Origin: Symsagittifera roscoffensis
Lineage: Eukaryota > Xenacoelomorpha > Acoela > Convolutidae
Assembly (NCBI RefSeq): GCF_963678635.1
Contig: NC_087066.1
Span: forward strand, 43,823,624 to 43,887,623
Reading direction: 5' to 3'
Length of the DNA stretch: 64,000 nt
The notes under the pieces were generated by a model. That model was not told the origin of the DNA. It did no database searches and was given only the letters and a program-made list of their open reading frames with translations. Of this stretch, positions 1 through 11,321 are shown piece by piece. Numbering within the stretch: position 1 is the first letter of the stretch; the number at the start of each line of letters is the position of its first letter. Both the position numbers and the translations under genes were made by a program.

Positions 1-2703
1 AACACGCTTTAATTATTTTATGAAATTTTGTGCTCTTTTAAGTGTCAAATCGATTAGGAAGACAACGATTGAACTCAAAAGTAAAAATAAAAGCCACCAA
101 TCAATTCTGAATTGAATTCTAGCACAGCCTTTATTCGGGCTTACTTTTCCTCAAAAATTCGTATGAAGAAATTCCTTTTAAAATGCTATCAATGATGATA
201 AAACATGTTTAGAATAGTCAATTCTTCCGCTAGCCAATTAAGTCATATTATTGTGAGCCTAAATTTTACTAGTAAAGTTTTCAAGTGAGGCGAAAATGCA
301 TCGTTTTTCAACAAAATGTTCAAAAATTTCAGTTTCCTGCGTTTAAATCCTGAGAGGGCGGAAATCAAAAAATATGGCAGTCTTATTGAGTTGAGATTTT
401 ACGAGTGGAGACTCTCTCGCCTAGAAGAAAAAAGTGGGTGCGCTAAGCCGGGATTTTTCATCAAATCCTTAAAAAGCGCTGCTATTTACCATGCAGATTG
501 TCCCTCGCGACCTTCTCGTATAATAATACAAAGAACGGATGGTCATCTCAGTCTATTGATGACAAAATTGAAGCGCTAAGTTATAAAATAAAAAACTGAG
601 ACAGAATGACGAAAAAAGCTGATTGGTTTATTTTAAAGTAAATTTTAAAAATTACATGCAACAATAATCGAATGGAAAATCGCAATATGTCCACCAAAAA
701 CTTATTAATCCCCTGCTAAAAAGATAAGCATAAAAACGAAAATTGTTGTTGCCTTTTTTTGCTAAACTCGTCAAAATTATCCTTTTAAAAGTCTGGATGT
801 TTTATTATCTGCCAAATGTACAATGAGTTATTTCATAAAACTGACTTTGCTTAAAAAAAAACGTTTTAGCATCTGCTGTCTTGCAAAACTGTTGAAAATT
901 CGAGATATCAAGCCATTTGTGCAACTTTTTTTTCCATCGCGTGACTTAAAATTGCTCCCAATATCTCTTTTGATCAGCGTAGTAAAACGATATGTCAGCA
1001 CACGCGGTTTTTCGCTTGAAAAAAATGAAAAACTGATCGAAATATGATGAAAAGGAAAAAAAACTTGCTAAATTTGATGAATCAGGGAATACGATTTGGT
1101 ATAAGATTTGGTATAAGATTGAATCAGAATAGGATTCGTCTCAACAAAGAAACACTCAAACTGGGAGATCAAAATAAATGAATCTTTTTGGCAGATAGTT
1201 TGAGCAAATATCCTCAAAAGAAAATTCTGTAATAGCTTACATATGTGCCAACTTTTGATATATTCGTTAACAACTCAAAATTGTTTAACTAGTGTTTTTC
1301 AAATTCTTCACCAAAGTGATCAAATTTGCGGTTCTATTTACATTTAAATTAGATTCATTTGTAAAATAATATTACATTTTAGTTTTCTAAAATTGCATTT
1401 TTTCAAAGTCCTTGTTCTTTGAGGAGAATTGTTTGAGGATTGCTTATCTTTGCCAGGAGGATTCATTTTTTTCATCTATTCGTCAGAGTGCCAGTTTTTG
1501 TTTCTTCATCGAGAAGAATATAAAAACAATAATAATCATAATAATCATAATAAGTTGTTTGCAATGTAGATTCCATTCACTGTGAAAATTAGTAGATTTA
1601 CAACCAAATGAAATCTCATTGCGGGAGCGCCGTGAAAATTGGCAGCCGGTTTTCAGGCGGCTCTGATCTTGCTATGACTTCTGTTGGTTTGTAAAATCGA
1701 TAGTTAATCAATAAATAAAAAAAATGATTTGGTGAAAATAAACAAAAAAAAATTTGAATCAAAAAAGTAGAAATTTCAGCAGTATGCCTACCCTTGACAG
1801 CAAAATTCCTTTTAAATACTATTTCTATTCAAAAATGAGTTTAACCAGTTGATCATTTCCTAGCATAAAAATGTCCAAAAACTCATGATTAAAAACTTGT
1901 AATTGCGAAATCTGGGTAGTTTTTTGAACAAGTTGAAAAGTTTTCCAATTCAAACATTTATCAAAGTTTTTTTTATTACTCTTTGAATGCACAGGTATCT
2001 ACCTAGCTTAAGTTTTTTATTGAAAATTGTATTCAATTTTTTTTCAGTTACAGCTTCCTGGATTATGGCTGATGTGCACTCTTTTCTCACAACCTTACCT
2101 AGTAACTTTAATAACTCATAGATATGTATTTCCTTCACAAAGTATAATTTTCGTTTTTGTCTTATTTCTACTACGCTCTCATTTCTTCTCTTAAAACAAA
2201 TAATTTTCAAAAATTGTTTGATTTTAAGTTCAATTGTTTCTAATTAGTTTTGTCTGTTGGCGCATAAGCCAAAACGCCGCACTGTAAAATGGGTTTCACA
2301 TAAGCGCTATATGCTTTCACTAGGTGATCTTTACCTAGAATTTTTCTTAACCTGTAATACATACCACAAAATTTCGACAATTTTTTTTAAATTTTTGTAA
2401 TATGATCAAAAAAGTGAAGCTAAAAACCATTTTAAACAGCTAAGTTAAGGAACGATTGTTTCTCTTTAATAGTTATTCCTTTCATTTTTCTGTCTGGTCT
2501 TCCGCTGCTCTTCTTGGTTACTATCATATTTTCTTAACTTCGTTTAAGCATTTAGGGTCCGCTTGTTTTTTTCTTACGAACCTTCCAGCCAAACTTTCCC
2601 ATGCTTCACATATTTTTGTTTGAGCATAGCCCTACTGGGAACAATACACTTTTTAAAGAATAATTTGCAAGGTTTCAGCCGGTAATTTGTATCTCTTGTA
2701 TTT
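1..2703. other. AT-rich sequence without a recognisable gene
   Basis: I see no conserved domain here on either strand. One ATG-started ORF of 87 codons at 316-579 (+) is kept intact in both arms (26932-27195). Its basic product has no motif I recognise, and at this divergence between arms an intact frame is weak evidence. An ORF at 1950-2210 (-) is also kept in both arms without support for function. A short aataatcat microsatellite lies near 1528-1553. The stretch is repeated at 26617-29317. Confidence 0.5.
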
Positions 2704-4458
2704 GAAAGCATAACTATTTTCCAAATTTGGCATTTTGCCGGTTGCTGTGGAAGTAACACATAATATTCCGACCATCTCATTAAGTTTGTTTTTAAATCAA
2801 ATTGCGTCACTTTTGGTGTGATATGAGGATCTAAACAAAAGCTAAAAGTTGTGATAGTAAAGACCTTTTGGAGTTAGGACAATAGAACAGTTTTTTTCCT
2901 AAAATGTATAGAAAGGTAAAAAACAATAATATAAGCAAAATAAAACGATAAAAATTTTGCCAGGCAACAATATCATTTTAAAACAAAAAACTAAAAAGTT
3001 TAAGGAAGTTATGTGTATCCTTTTTAGCTAAGATTTGTAAATAAATTTCAAAATAATTGTTTTGCAAATTCAAACAAGAACAGATGGTTGCTTTGCAAGC
3101 AGCATATAATATTCCGACCATCTCTTTCAGTTTTTTTTTCAAACTGCGATATTTTTGTTTTCGATAAGATGAAAAATTCTACATAAAAGCAGGGAACTTT
3201 GATACAAAGTAGTTTGGGATTGGGAAAATAGGACAATTTGTTACGTATAAAAAAGTAAAACCAAAAAACAATACAAAATTTTACTAAAAAAAACATCATT
3301 GCCGGGGAACAAAAATTTTTAAAGCAAAATCTTATGTTCCAGCAAACAATTCGTACCCTTTCCAGCAAAAATTGATCATCAAACTTTATATGAGAAGTTT
3401 TGAAAAATAAACAAGACTGCTCTTATCAGGGCAAAGCCTTGAATGTTCCGACTACCTTTTAAGGTCTAAGGAGCTGCAATAACATAAAAAATAAGTAAAA
3501 TAAGCATAACATAAAGTATGTAATAAAATAAAATGAATTTTTTGTTCTAAAATTTGAGATTTTTTGTAAAAATCATCTCCCTACACGCCATAGAAAGTAC
3601 AAAAGGATATATTTTGCCGCTTTTAACAAATCAAAAACGGCAAATAAGCTACTTTCTGCTAATTTGGAACGATTTCTAAGACGGATTAAATCTCCGCTCA
3701 CGAGCTAATAGCGCGAAATATATCGCGCGTTAATTGTCCCAAATTGGCCAAAATGACAATCTTTAAACCCCCATAATTTTGCAGAAAAAGATCACAGGTG
3801 AAATATGGTCTATGTTGATGATGAAGCGTACACCGAAAAAAAATGTCATATTATTTGAAAAAAGCAATGAAAAATTATCATTTTCAACACTGAATTTTGT
3901 TCTGAAATTTATTTCTAAAAACAAAACATGATAATAAAGTGCAACAAAAGCGAACTATTGAAGTTTAAAAACAAATATTTTCTTCCATACTTTTTTCGGG
4001 ATAAATTGTACATAGGGTAACCAACCAGTTCTAGATAAGATAGAACGTAAAATAAAGTTCTCAGCGTCGCTTCAACCGGTTGAGCTACCTTCTAAAATTC
4101 GTACTCTCATTGCGATATCTGATTTTTCGTGGAGAATACAAATCTCCTCTGAACAAGAATTGCTGCATGAGACTTTAGTTCTGTCTTGTTTATTACAAAG
4201 TTCCTCACCTTTTCTTTCAAGATGATCGGAACAATAATTGCTGCAAGTGAAACTTGAGGCAACATGAGAAACTTGATAACCACAGCCAAAACTTGTGGGG
4301 TCTAAAAAAGACTTCGTATAGCAAATGACGAAAATTGAAAAATTTGGTTGCTGTTGGGCTCGGATGCAACCCAAAAACTCAGGACAGGAGGCTCTTTTCC
4401 AGTTCCCCCCCTTTCAAATTCAACTTTGAAAGCTTATTTAACCTTGTCATAATGCAAT
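2704..4458. repeat. Tandem duplication unit 1 (left arm)
   Basis: A 1755 bp unit begins at gaaagcataac and is followed head-to-tail by a second copy at 4459. Parts of the unit differ from unit 2 by several percent: about nine changes can be counted between 3560 and 3800. The block around 3960-4440, holding the cysteine-rich ORF, is almost identical in both units. Apart from that ORF I recognise nothing in it. Confidence 0.95.
4072..4301 (-). CDS. Cysteine-rich exon-like ORF, unit 1 (left arm), function unknown
   Basis: On the minus strand a pyrimidine-rich tract ending in TAG at 4302-4304 (ctttttTAG) looks like a 3' splice site. The open frame that follows starts DPTSFGCGYQ and has seven cysteines spaced C-12-C-3-C-11-C-9-C-3-C-4-C, including CSNYC and CSNSC. 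It either stops at TGA (4072) or leaves by a GT at 4088, after AAG. In the second case the exon (4089-4301) is 213 nt, phase 1 at both ends, which is typical of extracellular modules. In the first case a minus-strand AATAAA at 3908-3913 lies downstream. Between units this frame shows one change, a synonymous TCA/TCG. No upstream signal-peptide exon was found. The family is not recognised. A hydrophobic ORF in another frame is an alternative reading. Confidence 0.4.
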
Positions 4459-6218
4459 GAAAGCATAACTTTTTTCCAAATTTGGCATTTTGCCGGTTGC
4501 TGTGTAAGTAACACTTAATATTCCGACCATCTTATTAAGTTTGTTTTTAAATCAAATTGCGTCATTTTTGGTGTGATATGAGGATCTAAACAAAAGCTAA
4601 GAGTTGTGATAGTAAAGACCTTTTGGGGTTAGGACAAAAGAACAGTTTTTTTCTTAAAATGTATAGAAAAGTAAAAAACAATAATATAAGCAAAATAAAA
4701 CGATAAAAATTTTGCCAGGCAACAATACCATTTTAAAACAAAAAATTAAAAAGTTCAAGGAAGTTATGTGTATCTTTTTTAGCTAAGATTTGTAAATAAA
4801 TTTCAAAATAATTGTTTTGCAAATTCAAACAAGAACAGATGGTTGCTTTGCAAGCAGCATATAATATTCCGACCATCTCTTTCAGTTTTTTTTTCAAACT
4901 GCGATATTTTTGTTTTCGATAAGATGAAAAATTCTACATAAAAGCAGGGAACTTTGATAAAAAGTAGTTTGGGATTGGGAAAATAGGACAATTTGTTACG
5001 TATAAAAAAGTAAAAAAAAAAACAATTCAAAATTTTACTAAAAAAAACATCATTGCCGGGGAACAAAAATTTTTAAAGCAAAATCTTATGTTCCAGCAAA
5101 CAATTCGTACCCTTTGCAGCAACAATTGATCATCAAATTTTATATGAGAAGTTTTGAAAAATAAACAAGACTGCTCGTATCAGGGCAAAGCCTTGAATGT
5201 TCCGACTACCTTTTAAGGTCTAAGGAGCTGCAATAACATAAAAAAATAAGTAAAATAAGCATAACATAAAATATGTAATAAAACAAAATGAATTTTTTTT
5301 TCTAAAATTTGAGATTTTTTGTAAAAATCATCTCCCTACACGCCATAGAAAGTACAAAAGGATAGATTTCGCCGCTTTTAACAAATCAAAAACGGCAAAT
5401 AAGCTACTTTCTGCCAATTTGGAACGATTTCTAAGACGGATTAAATCTCCGCTTACGAGTTAATAGCGCGAAATATATCGCTCGTTAATTGTCCCAAATT
5501 GGCCAAAATGGCAATCTTTAAACCCCCATAATTTTGCAAAAAAAGATCACAGGTGAAATATGGTCTATGTTGATGATGAAGCGTACACTGAAAAAAAAAT
5601 GTCATATTATTTGAAAAAAGCAATGAAAAATTATCATTTTCAACACTGAATTTTGTTCTGAAATTTATTTCTAAAAACAAAACATGATAATAAAATGCAA
5701 CAAAAGCGAACTATTGAAGTTTAAAATCAAATATTTTCTTCCATACTTTTTTCGGGATAAATTGTACATAGGGTAACCAACCAGTTCTAGATAAGATAGA
5801 ACGTAAAATAAAGTTCTCAGCGTCGCTTCAACCGGTTGAGCTACCTTCTAAAATTCGTACTCTCATTGCGATATCTGATTTTTCGTGGAGAATACAAATC
5901 TCCTCTGAACAAGAATTGCTGCACGAGACTTTAGTTCTGTCTTGTTTATTACAAAGTTCCTCACCTTTTCTTTCAAGATGATCGGAACAATAATTGCTGC
6001 AAGTGAAACTTGAGGCAACATGAGAAACTTGATAACCACAGCCAAAACTTGTGGGGTCTAAAAAAAACTTCGTATAGCAAATGACGAAAATTGAAAAATT
6101 TGGTTGCTGTTGGGCTCGGATGCAACCCAAAAACTCAGGACAGGAGGCTCTTTTCCAGTTCCCCCCACTTTCAAATTCAACTTTGAAAAGCTTATTTAAC
6201 CTTGTCATAATGCAATGA
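4459..6218. repeat. Tandem duplication unit 2 (left arm)
   Basis: This is the second copy of the 1.755 kb unit. Both units end with cataatgcaatgaaa before the sequence diverges (agcataac into unit 2, tttggcg into unique sequence). The sharp ends argue for a simple tandem duplication that predates the 20.5 kb duplication, because both arms contain both units with the unit-specific differences. Confidence 0.95.
5828..6057 (-). CDS. Cysteine-rich exon-like ORF, unit 2 (left arm)
   Basis: This is the unit 2 version of the exon at 4072-4301. The acceptor tract is pure T followed by TAG, and the donor-like AAG/GTAGCT and the terminal TGA are unchanged. The cysteine pattern is identical. The frame is also open upstream through the intron-like tract, where one residue differs from unit 1 (Phe instead of Ser), outside the proposed exon. 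A minus-strand AATAAA lies at 5664-5669. Confidence 0.4.
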
Positions 6219-6366
6219 AATTTGGCGTGGTGAACAAATCAACAACTGTGAACAGATTTGTTCTTCATACTTTGCAGCGTAACATCACGCATTTAGCCGT
6301 AATAACACGTAAAACAAACATAAAACTCGGTATTTTGAAAGGTGGGTGGAAACTGGAAAAGAGCCG
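6146..6366. repeat. Imperfect inverted repeat bordering the tandem array
   Basis: The sequence around 6146-6173 (ggctcttttccagttcc..actttcaaa) returns inverted at about 6336-6366 (ttttgaaaggtgggtgg, then aactggaaaagagcc), with a spacer of about 160 bp. Only the second unit has the partner arm, because it lies just outside the tandem array. The right-arm copy is at about 32764-32984. Confidence 0.6.
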
Positions 6367-6641
6367 GACAGGATACATTTGGCGATTAAATACATGGCCC
6401 ACTGTTTGAATTAATGGCCCATTGTTTATTTGAAAGCTGCAAACATTTTTTTTTAAAAAAGCTAAATTTTTAATCAAAATAAACAAGTTACCAAATTAAA
6501 ATTTAATCAGATAAAATTTGCATCTCATTGTCCTTAATCAATTCAATATTGATATAGACTCGCAGCTTCGAGGTAGTATATAAAAATTTTTAATTCGGCG
6601 CTGATAATAGCTACTGGTTTGTTTATTGCTCATCAAACACT

Positions 6642-6663
6642 CACACGCACACACACACACACA
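6642..6663. repeat. (CA)n microsatellite
   Basis: A short run of CA dinucleotides with one G interruption. It has the same length in the other arm at about 33260-33281. Confidence 0.9.
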
Positions 6664-6733
6664 GGTTGTGCGAGATATTTCACAAACTCTCAAGGATTTT
6701 TTAAATCAAACAAATGTGTCTCTTCTCCGAAAA

Positions 6734-7361
6734 TTATACTTTTCGAAAGCAACCATTCCTTTTTTCTGGTTTTTTGATGTAAAAAGTTTGTTGTAAAGAT
6801 TTTACTTTTTTAGATAACGCAGACGCGGTGACTCCATATGCGATGACTCCATTCTGATTACTCCATTCATGAAGCCATAACTCACAATCCCCGAGAATAA
6901 GTACTCGTTCGGCATCCTCTATACCGCTGCCGAAAAAGCAGAAGCTCTCGAATCGTTTCTTTTCGGTATTTCAAAATGCCTATCAACAATTGGTGGGGCG
7001 AAGGGCATTTCCACAGTTTTTGTCTTCTTAGAGCCTTGTTTGTTGCAGATCGAAAGCTAATTGCACTGCTTTTTTTCACGGATTGCCGTTAGGTTGCAAT
7101 TACACTGATGTTAACCGCCACTTGTTGGATTTTGGTGTCTTGTTTCATCTTTTGAACCTGATTTTGTGCTCCATATTGACCAAGGAAGACTTCGTGACTG
7201 TGAACATTGCGCGAGGAAGTCAGATCGTGGCCAAAGCGGATAGCTGTCATCTTGCACTTGTGGAAGTGCCATCCTAAATATTTGCACTTTTCGTTTCCTT
7301 TTTTCGCTTCAGGCTTCTTGGTATATGCATGGCCATCATTTACAAAAGAACGACCATTGCG
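6734..7361 (-). pseudogene. FLYWCH zinc finger / MULE-transposase-like relic (left arm)
   Basis: On the minus strand an open frame at 7361-7089 contains GRSFVNDGHAYTKK, then CKYLGWHFHKCKMTAIRF and NVHSHEV. The spacing fits a FLYWCH-type zinc finger (aromatic, Tyr, Trp, Cys, then His-x-His). One expected Cys after the Trp is replaced by Phe. Further along the strand, in a shifted frame, 6970-6734 reads FESFCFFGSGIEDAERVLIL. This resembles the segment just before the MULE transposase core in FLYWCH-MULE proteins. Stops and at least two frame changes separate the parts, and no catalytic core is visible. FLYWCH fingers bind DNA and occur in Mutator-like transposase proteins. I infer a decayed transposase-derived gene. 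Confidence 0.5.
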
Positions 7362-7364
7362 TCA

Positions 7365-7884
7365 CGATGAACCTCAAGAACTTTTACTCATTTCATTTTT
7401 GTTGCAATTATGAGTAAAAAATACACAGAAAGAAACAGTGTTTGCATTCATTCTAGTCTTTAGTGTAAAAATTAATAATAATACTTAATTAATTGTGATA
7501 AAATATAATCTAAAGGCAAATATTTAAATTGCAACTTAACAACAATTAGCTTGAATTTGGGACTCAATTGAGTCCTAAAAACTGGCCTTAATTGAATTCC
7601 CACGTGCAGTTTAAAAAAAATTTATTTCAGTATTTGACTAATTGCGACACAATTGAGCCTAAATTAAGTTAGCACCGGGTAAATTAGAAATTAGGGCGAC
7701 AGAGCATCAGCCAAATTGGGACATAGTTTTAAATGATATATTTTTACGTAGTAACGAATATACCCCTTCAGTAAAATGGGATAATTAGGAAGATCCCGAA
7801 AAACTTTTAAAAGTTATTGTTTTTCACACATTTCACAATTTGCGCGGCAATCAGTGTTCGGTTCAAGCCATTACAAGTCCTACT
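7365..7884. other. Non-coding AT-rich interval
   Basis: I see no gene or clear structure here apart from short palindromic cores such as ggactcaattgagtcc near 7559. It is repeated at about 33983-34502. Confidence 0.5.
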
Positions 7885-8075
7885 AGCGGTGGATCTAGGA
7901 CCCTTGCGATAGGGGGAGGGGGCTGATTTTCGGAAAACAGGCGATAAGCGTTTAACAGGATTCCTTAAAAATAATTTTTTAAATTAGTGTCAAAAGAGGC
8001 TCTTTGGGTCGGCTGGGGTCGAATCCTTGAAGCGGTTCAAACCCTCCTCGCCCCTTCTGTAACTCCGCCCCTGGA
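7885..8075. mobile_element. Small MITE-like element with GGYGGA termini (left arm)
   Basis: The left end reads agcggtggatctagg. The right end, reverse-complemented, reads ccaggggcggagttac. Together they look like degenerate short terminal inverted repeats around ~190 bp of non-coding sequence. A similar terminus (GATCTA, or GATTTA next to a G run) occurs at 9533, 11321 and about 23930. I saw no clear target-site duplication. This is a non-autonomous DNA-transposon-like repeat by inference. The right-arm copy is at 34503-34693. Confidence 0.4.
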
Positions 8076-8317
8076 TCGGGGCGAGTTATGACTGACCAGA
8101 AATCATTAGATAAGGAATTTCATTTGCTTGCTGATAGCTGATTTTCTCATTTTTTTATATCTCAGAAATGTGAGTTTCAATTTAGAAGGGTTCTTCTTGT
8201 TTTGTTTTTCTGTGGAAAAAAACTTTCCAAATTATGCTAATCAATACATTTTCATGGTTTCAAATTCTTATGCTAGTAGAGTCTTATGCTAGTCGAGGAC
8301 CGTAGAGAGAAATTCTT

Positions 8318-8368
8318 AATTTCTGACCTGAAATGATTTATACCTAATCTAATTTCAGGTCAGAAATT
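8318..8368. repeat. Perfect 17-bp-stem hairpin
   Basis: AATTTCTGACCTGAAAT at 8318-8334 is followed, after a 17-nt loop, by its exact reverse complement at 8352-8368. The right arm carries it unchanged at 34936-34986. A second, smaller perfect hairpin (GAAATAGCT/AGCTATTTC) follows at 8443-8467. Confidence 0.9.
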
Positions 8369-8468
8369 CTGTTTGAATAGTTTATTTAAATTAAAGAGGG
8401 ATTTTCTGAAAAATCTTTAGTTCTCATCTTAAATCTGGTCGGGAAATAGCTAAATCTAAGCTATTTCT

Positions 8469-9532
8469 AGCTAAAAAAAATCTCCTGGTGTGTCTAGAGC
8501 CCCTATCCTTTAGTTTTCTAGGCTGTTGTTTTAACCACTATGCTAGAGTCCTTGATGAAGATTGATAGTTTTAGCAGTTTATGTTTGCATTGTATAGCTA
8601 CTGTTATTATGTATACTCGAAGTATGTTTATCTCGTTGCGGTTGAGCAGTGAACTGTTTGTGATTATTTCTATTCAGAACTGTTTATTTCTAAGCTAGAA
8701 AAGAAATAGACCTTTTCTGCACAGAAAATACGCAAAAACTAGATAAACTATATAAAATTTCTATCTAGACAAACAGCCTCCGTTGGATACGGGGGGTCAC
8801 CGAGGTGGCAGCTGAAACAAAATTTAAGGAACATTTCGACAAAAAATGGCATTGTGGTAATTTCTATTGATTTCTAGGAGGGAGTTTACTGATAATAGTC
8901 GGATAAACTGCGCCACTAATTTTGAAATGGGACAAAGCAACAAGGGCGCGCAATTTGGCCAGTAATTCATGTCAGTAAACCAAATAGGCGACGATGATTA
9001 GATTTTAGATGGAAAGACAAGGCAATATAGAGGAGATAAGAAAGTTTCTTCCCCTCGGAAATTATAATCAATGAGCCGGACTGAGTCGAAAATGACCCGT
9101 GAAAAACAAACGTTATAAGTTTCCGCTTACAAGTGCAAGATAAGGCCGAAAAATTCACTATCATTCTTTCTTTCTATAAAAAAAAAACCTCGACTTTGGG
9201 TATGATTGGTCAGGTAATTTTCCCGTTGTGGATACAAATTACTGGTAAATTTTTGAGATGATGAAAGACTTATATCAGCCTTCGCCGAAACATGAGATGG
9301 ACTTTGTAAAAACCTCATACAGCATTTGTTTCGCACTTGCTTTTTTTACAGTGAAAACTGAACTGCAATCTAATAGAAGCGAATCCAGCGAAAAACCTGA
9401 GCGATTGCTCCCCAAATAGGGATAACACTAGACAGTCTAGCAACTGAATTTTGACGAGACAGTCTAGCAACTTCTGTAATCCGGGTTTTATATTCCATGG
9501 AAGCAGAGATACCAGGCTACCAATTTCCAGTG
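8469..9532. other. Non-coding interval
   Basis: No conserved domain is visible. An A-rich tract sits near 9177-9187. Short ORFs on both strands have no recognisable motif. It is repeated at about 35087-36151. Confidence 0.5.
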
Positions 9533-11321
9533 CAGGTGCGGATCTATCTAGGACTTTCTCGAGGGGGGGATTTTCAAAAAATGTTCAAAATTTTGTCGAC
9601 CATTTTTTTAGGTCGGCCAAATTGATTTTCCGAGCTCTGCCAAAGCAGCCAAAAGTCCCTGTTCCGGGCAAAGTTTCTGCGCCGCAGGAAAGGCGTTAAA
9701 ATGCACTTTTAGGCACTTTTTGGAAAATTAAAGGCCCTTGAGTTTTATTATCACTTTTAGGTGATTAAAATGCACTTTTAGGCCCTTGAGTTTTATTATC
9801 AAACAGCTCCCCAGGATCCCAAAATAAACGCCGCAAGAATCAGTACAAAAGTGTTCACTCTTAAGAATGTCGTTTCATTTGAAAGTATCGTGTTTTTACT
9901 CGACAAATTCTCAGAAAAAGGAACACGAGAGCTACTTGAAATTTCAAGTAAAACATCTGAATTTTGAAGCGTTTATATTCAAAGTAGCAACGAGAGGAAA
10001 CCAATTGGAAACCAAAAAATCACTTTGAAGTATACGGTAAGAATGGTCTTGTGATTTCGGCTATGCAGCTTGATTGCTCGCTTCTAACAACTCTTTCAAT
10101 TAAGAATGAGTTCAGGTAGTCATTGATGTTTTTGTGATGAAATTCACTTCTTTGGAGTTGAAAAAAAACCTTCGGATGTTTTTGGCTGAGCATAAGAAGT
10201 CGGTCTGCTAACTTTTCAAAAATTTGACTATGTTTTGTTTTTTAACATTTTTTGTCGTCCACATCGTGTGCTTTTTGATAATTGTTGGACAATTTTATTC
10301 TGGTCTCTTAATGCATAAATGTTCAATGCTAACAGTTGAACATATATCCAATATTTGACCAAAAAACAATTGTCTGACAAATTCGATGCGATGTGCACGA
10401 CAAAAATTGTTAAAACATAAACAGTCGACGAAGTTTCAACGCTACAAAATTGCCAAATCAGCTTTTTTTCACAAAAAGTAAGTATCTTAACTTGCATTTG
10501 ATCAATTGAGGCTGAGATTTTTTTTCAAGGACACTTTTTGAAAACATCTAACTTTAGTTATCTAATTTTTGAGTTCATGTCACATATAAATCTAGTTAAT
10601 GCCGCCAGTGAACTTTTAGTTTTCCAAAAAAAATTCGGGTCGCAAAACAAGTCAGGCAGATGGAAAACTCTCGATAGGTTGAAATATCTTGGAAAAATCC
10701 ACGATAATGATGTCAAATTGTGAGGAACTGAGTGAACTCAATTTAAACAGTTCGATAAGTTATTGGGTGCTGGCTTACAATAGGACCCCCTTTGTATTAT
10801 TTTGAGATATCCAATTTTGGCTGACTGACCCTTTTTTCAGTAAAACACTAAAATTGAGGGGGAGCGCGCCGAAAAAACAAATTGAGGGGGAGCGCGCCGA
10901 AACGCACTTTTTGGCATTTTTTGCGGTGAACAAAAATTAGCCAAAGCAGGGTCTCTTTATCCTAGATAAAGACCTTGTGCAACCAGTTTTTTGTGCAACT
11001 AGTTACTTAAATTGAATTACTAGTAGTTCACCTAGTTATTTGATTTGAATTTTTTCCCTGAAAAATAATAATTACTAACCAATCATGATCCATGACTAAA
11101 TCTCATTGTTGATTTGTAAAATTGAAACCCTAGTGGTTCAGAGAATTAATAATAGAGATTAAAATCAGTTGATTTCTTCTCTCCTCTAACTGCGCCATAA
11201 GTTTCTAGATCTATTGAGAGTAGGAAATATAATAGCAAGATTAGGAGCGGTATTAGACCAAGGAGTTGCACTACTCCATGGGAAGACCACCCCGGACCTT
11301 AACTACCTAGATCCACCCCTG
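9533..11321. mobile_element. 1.8 kb TIR-bounded non-coding element (left arm)
   Basis: The left end caggtgcggatcta matches the reverse complement of the right end, caggggtggatcta. Inside are a sequence family that also occurs inverted in the spacer (9545-9690 versus about 22790-22930), a large imperfect hairpin (10229-10425) and a 20-bp direct repeat attgagggggagcgcgccga at 10853 and 10880. No transposase is seen. I infer a non-autonomous or composite DNA element, and the boundaries are tentative. The right-arm copy is at 36152-37940. Confidence 0.35.
10229..10425. repeat. Long imperfect hairpin / foldback sequence
   Basis: The left half, including ttaacattttttgtcgtcca, pairs with the inverted right half around tgcacgacaaaaattgttaa. 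The centre is tgttcaatgctaacagttgaaca. The arms are about 80 nt with scattered mismatches. A transcript would fold into a long stem. It is also present at 36848-37044. Confidence 0.75.

Noticed and set aside
3048-3368. Minus-strand 106-codon ORF rich in Phe, Ile and Lys
   Set aside because: It is an AT-rich low-complexity translation, altered between tandem units, with no domain.
5453-5620. A second exon-like minus-strand segment in unit 2 (T-tract CAG / TGTACG ... CTC/GTAAGC)
   Set aside because: Only one of the four tandem copies has the AG; the other three read CGG at that position, so the acceptor is not conserved.
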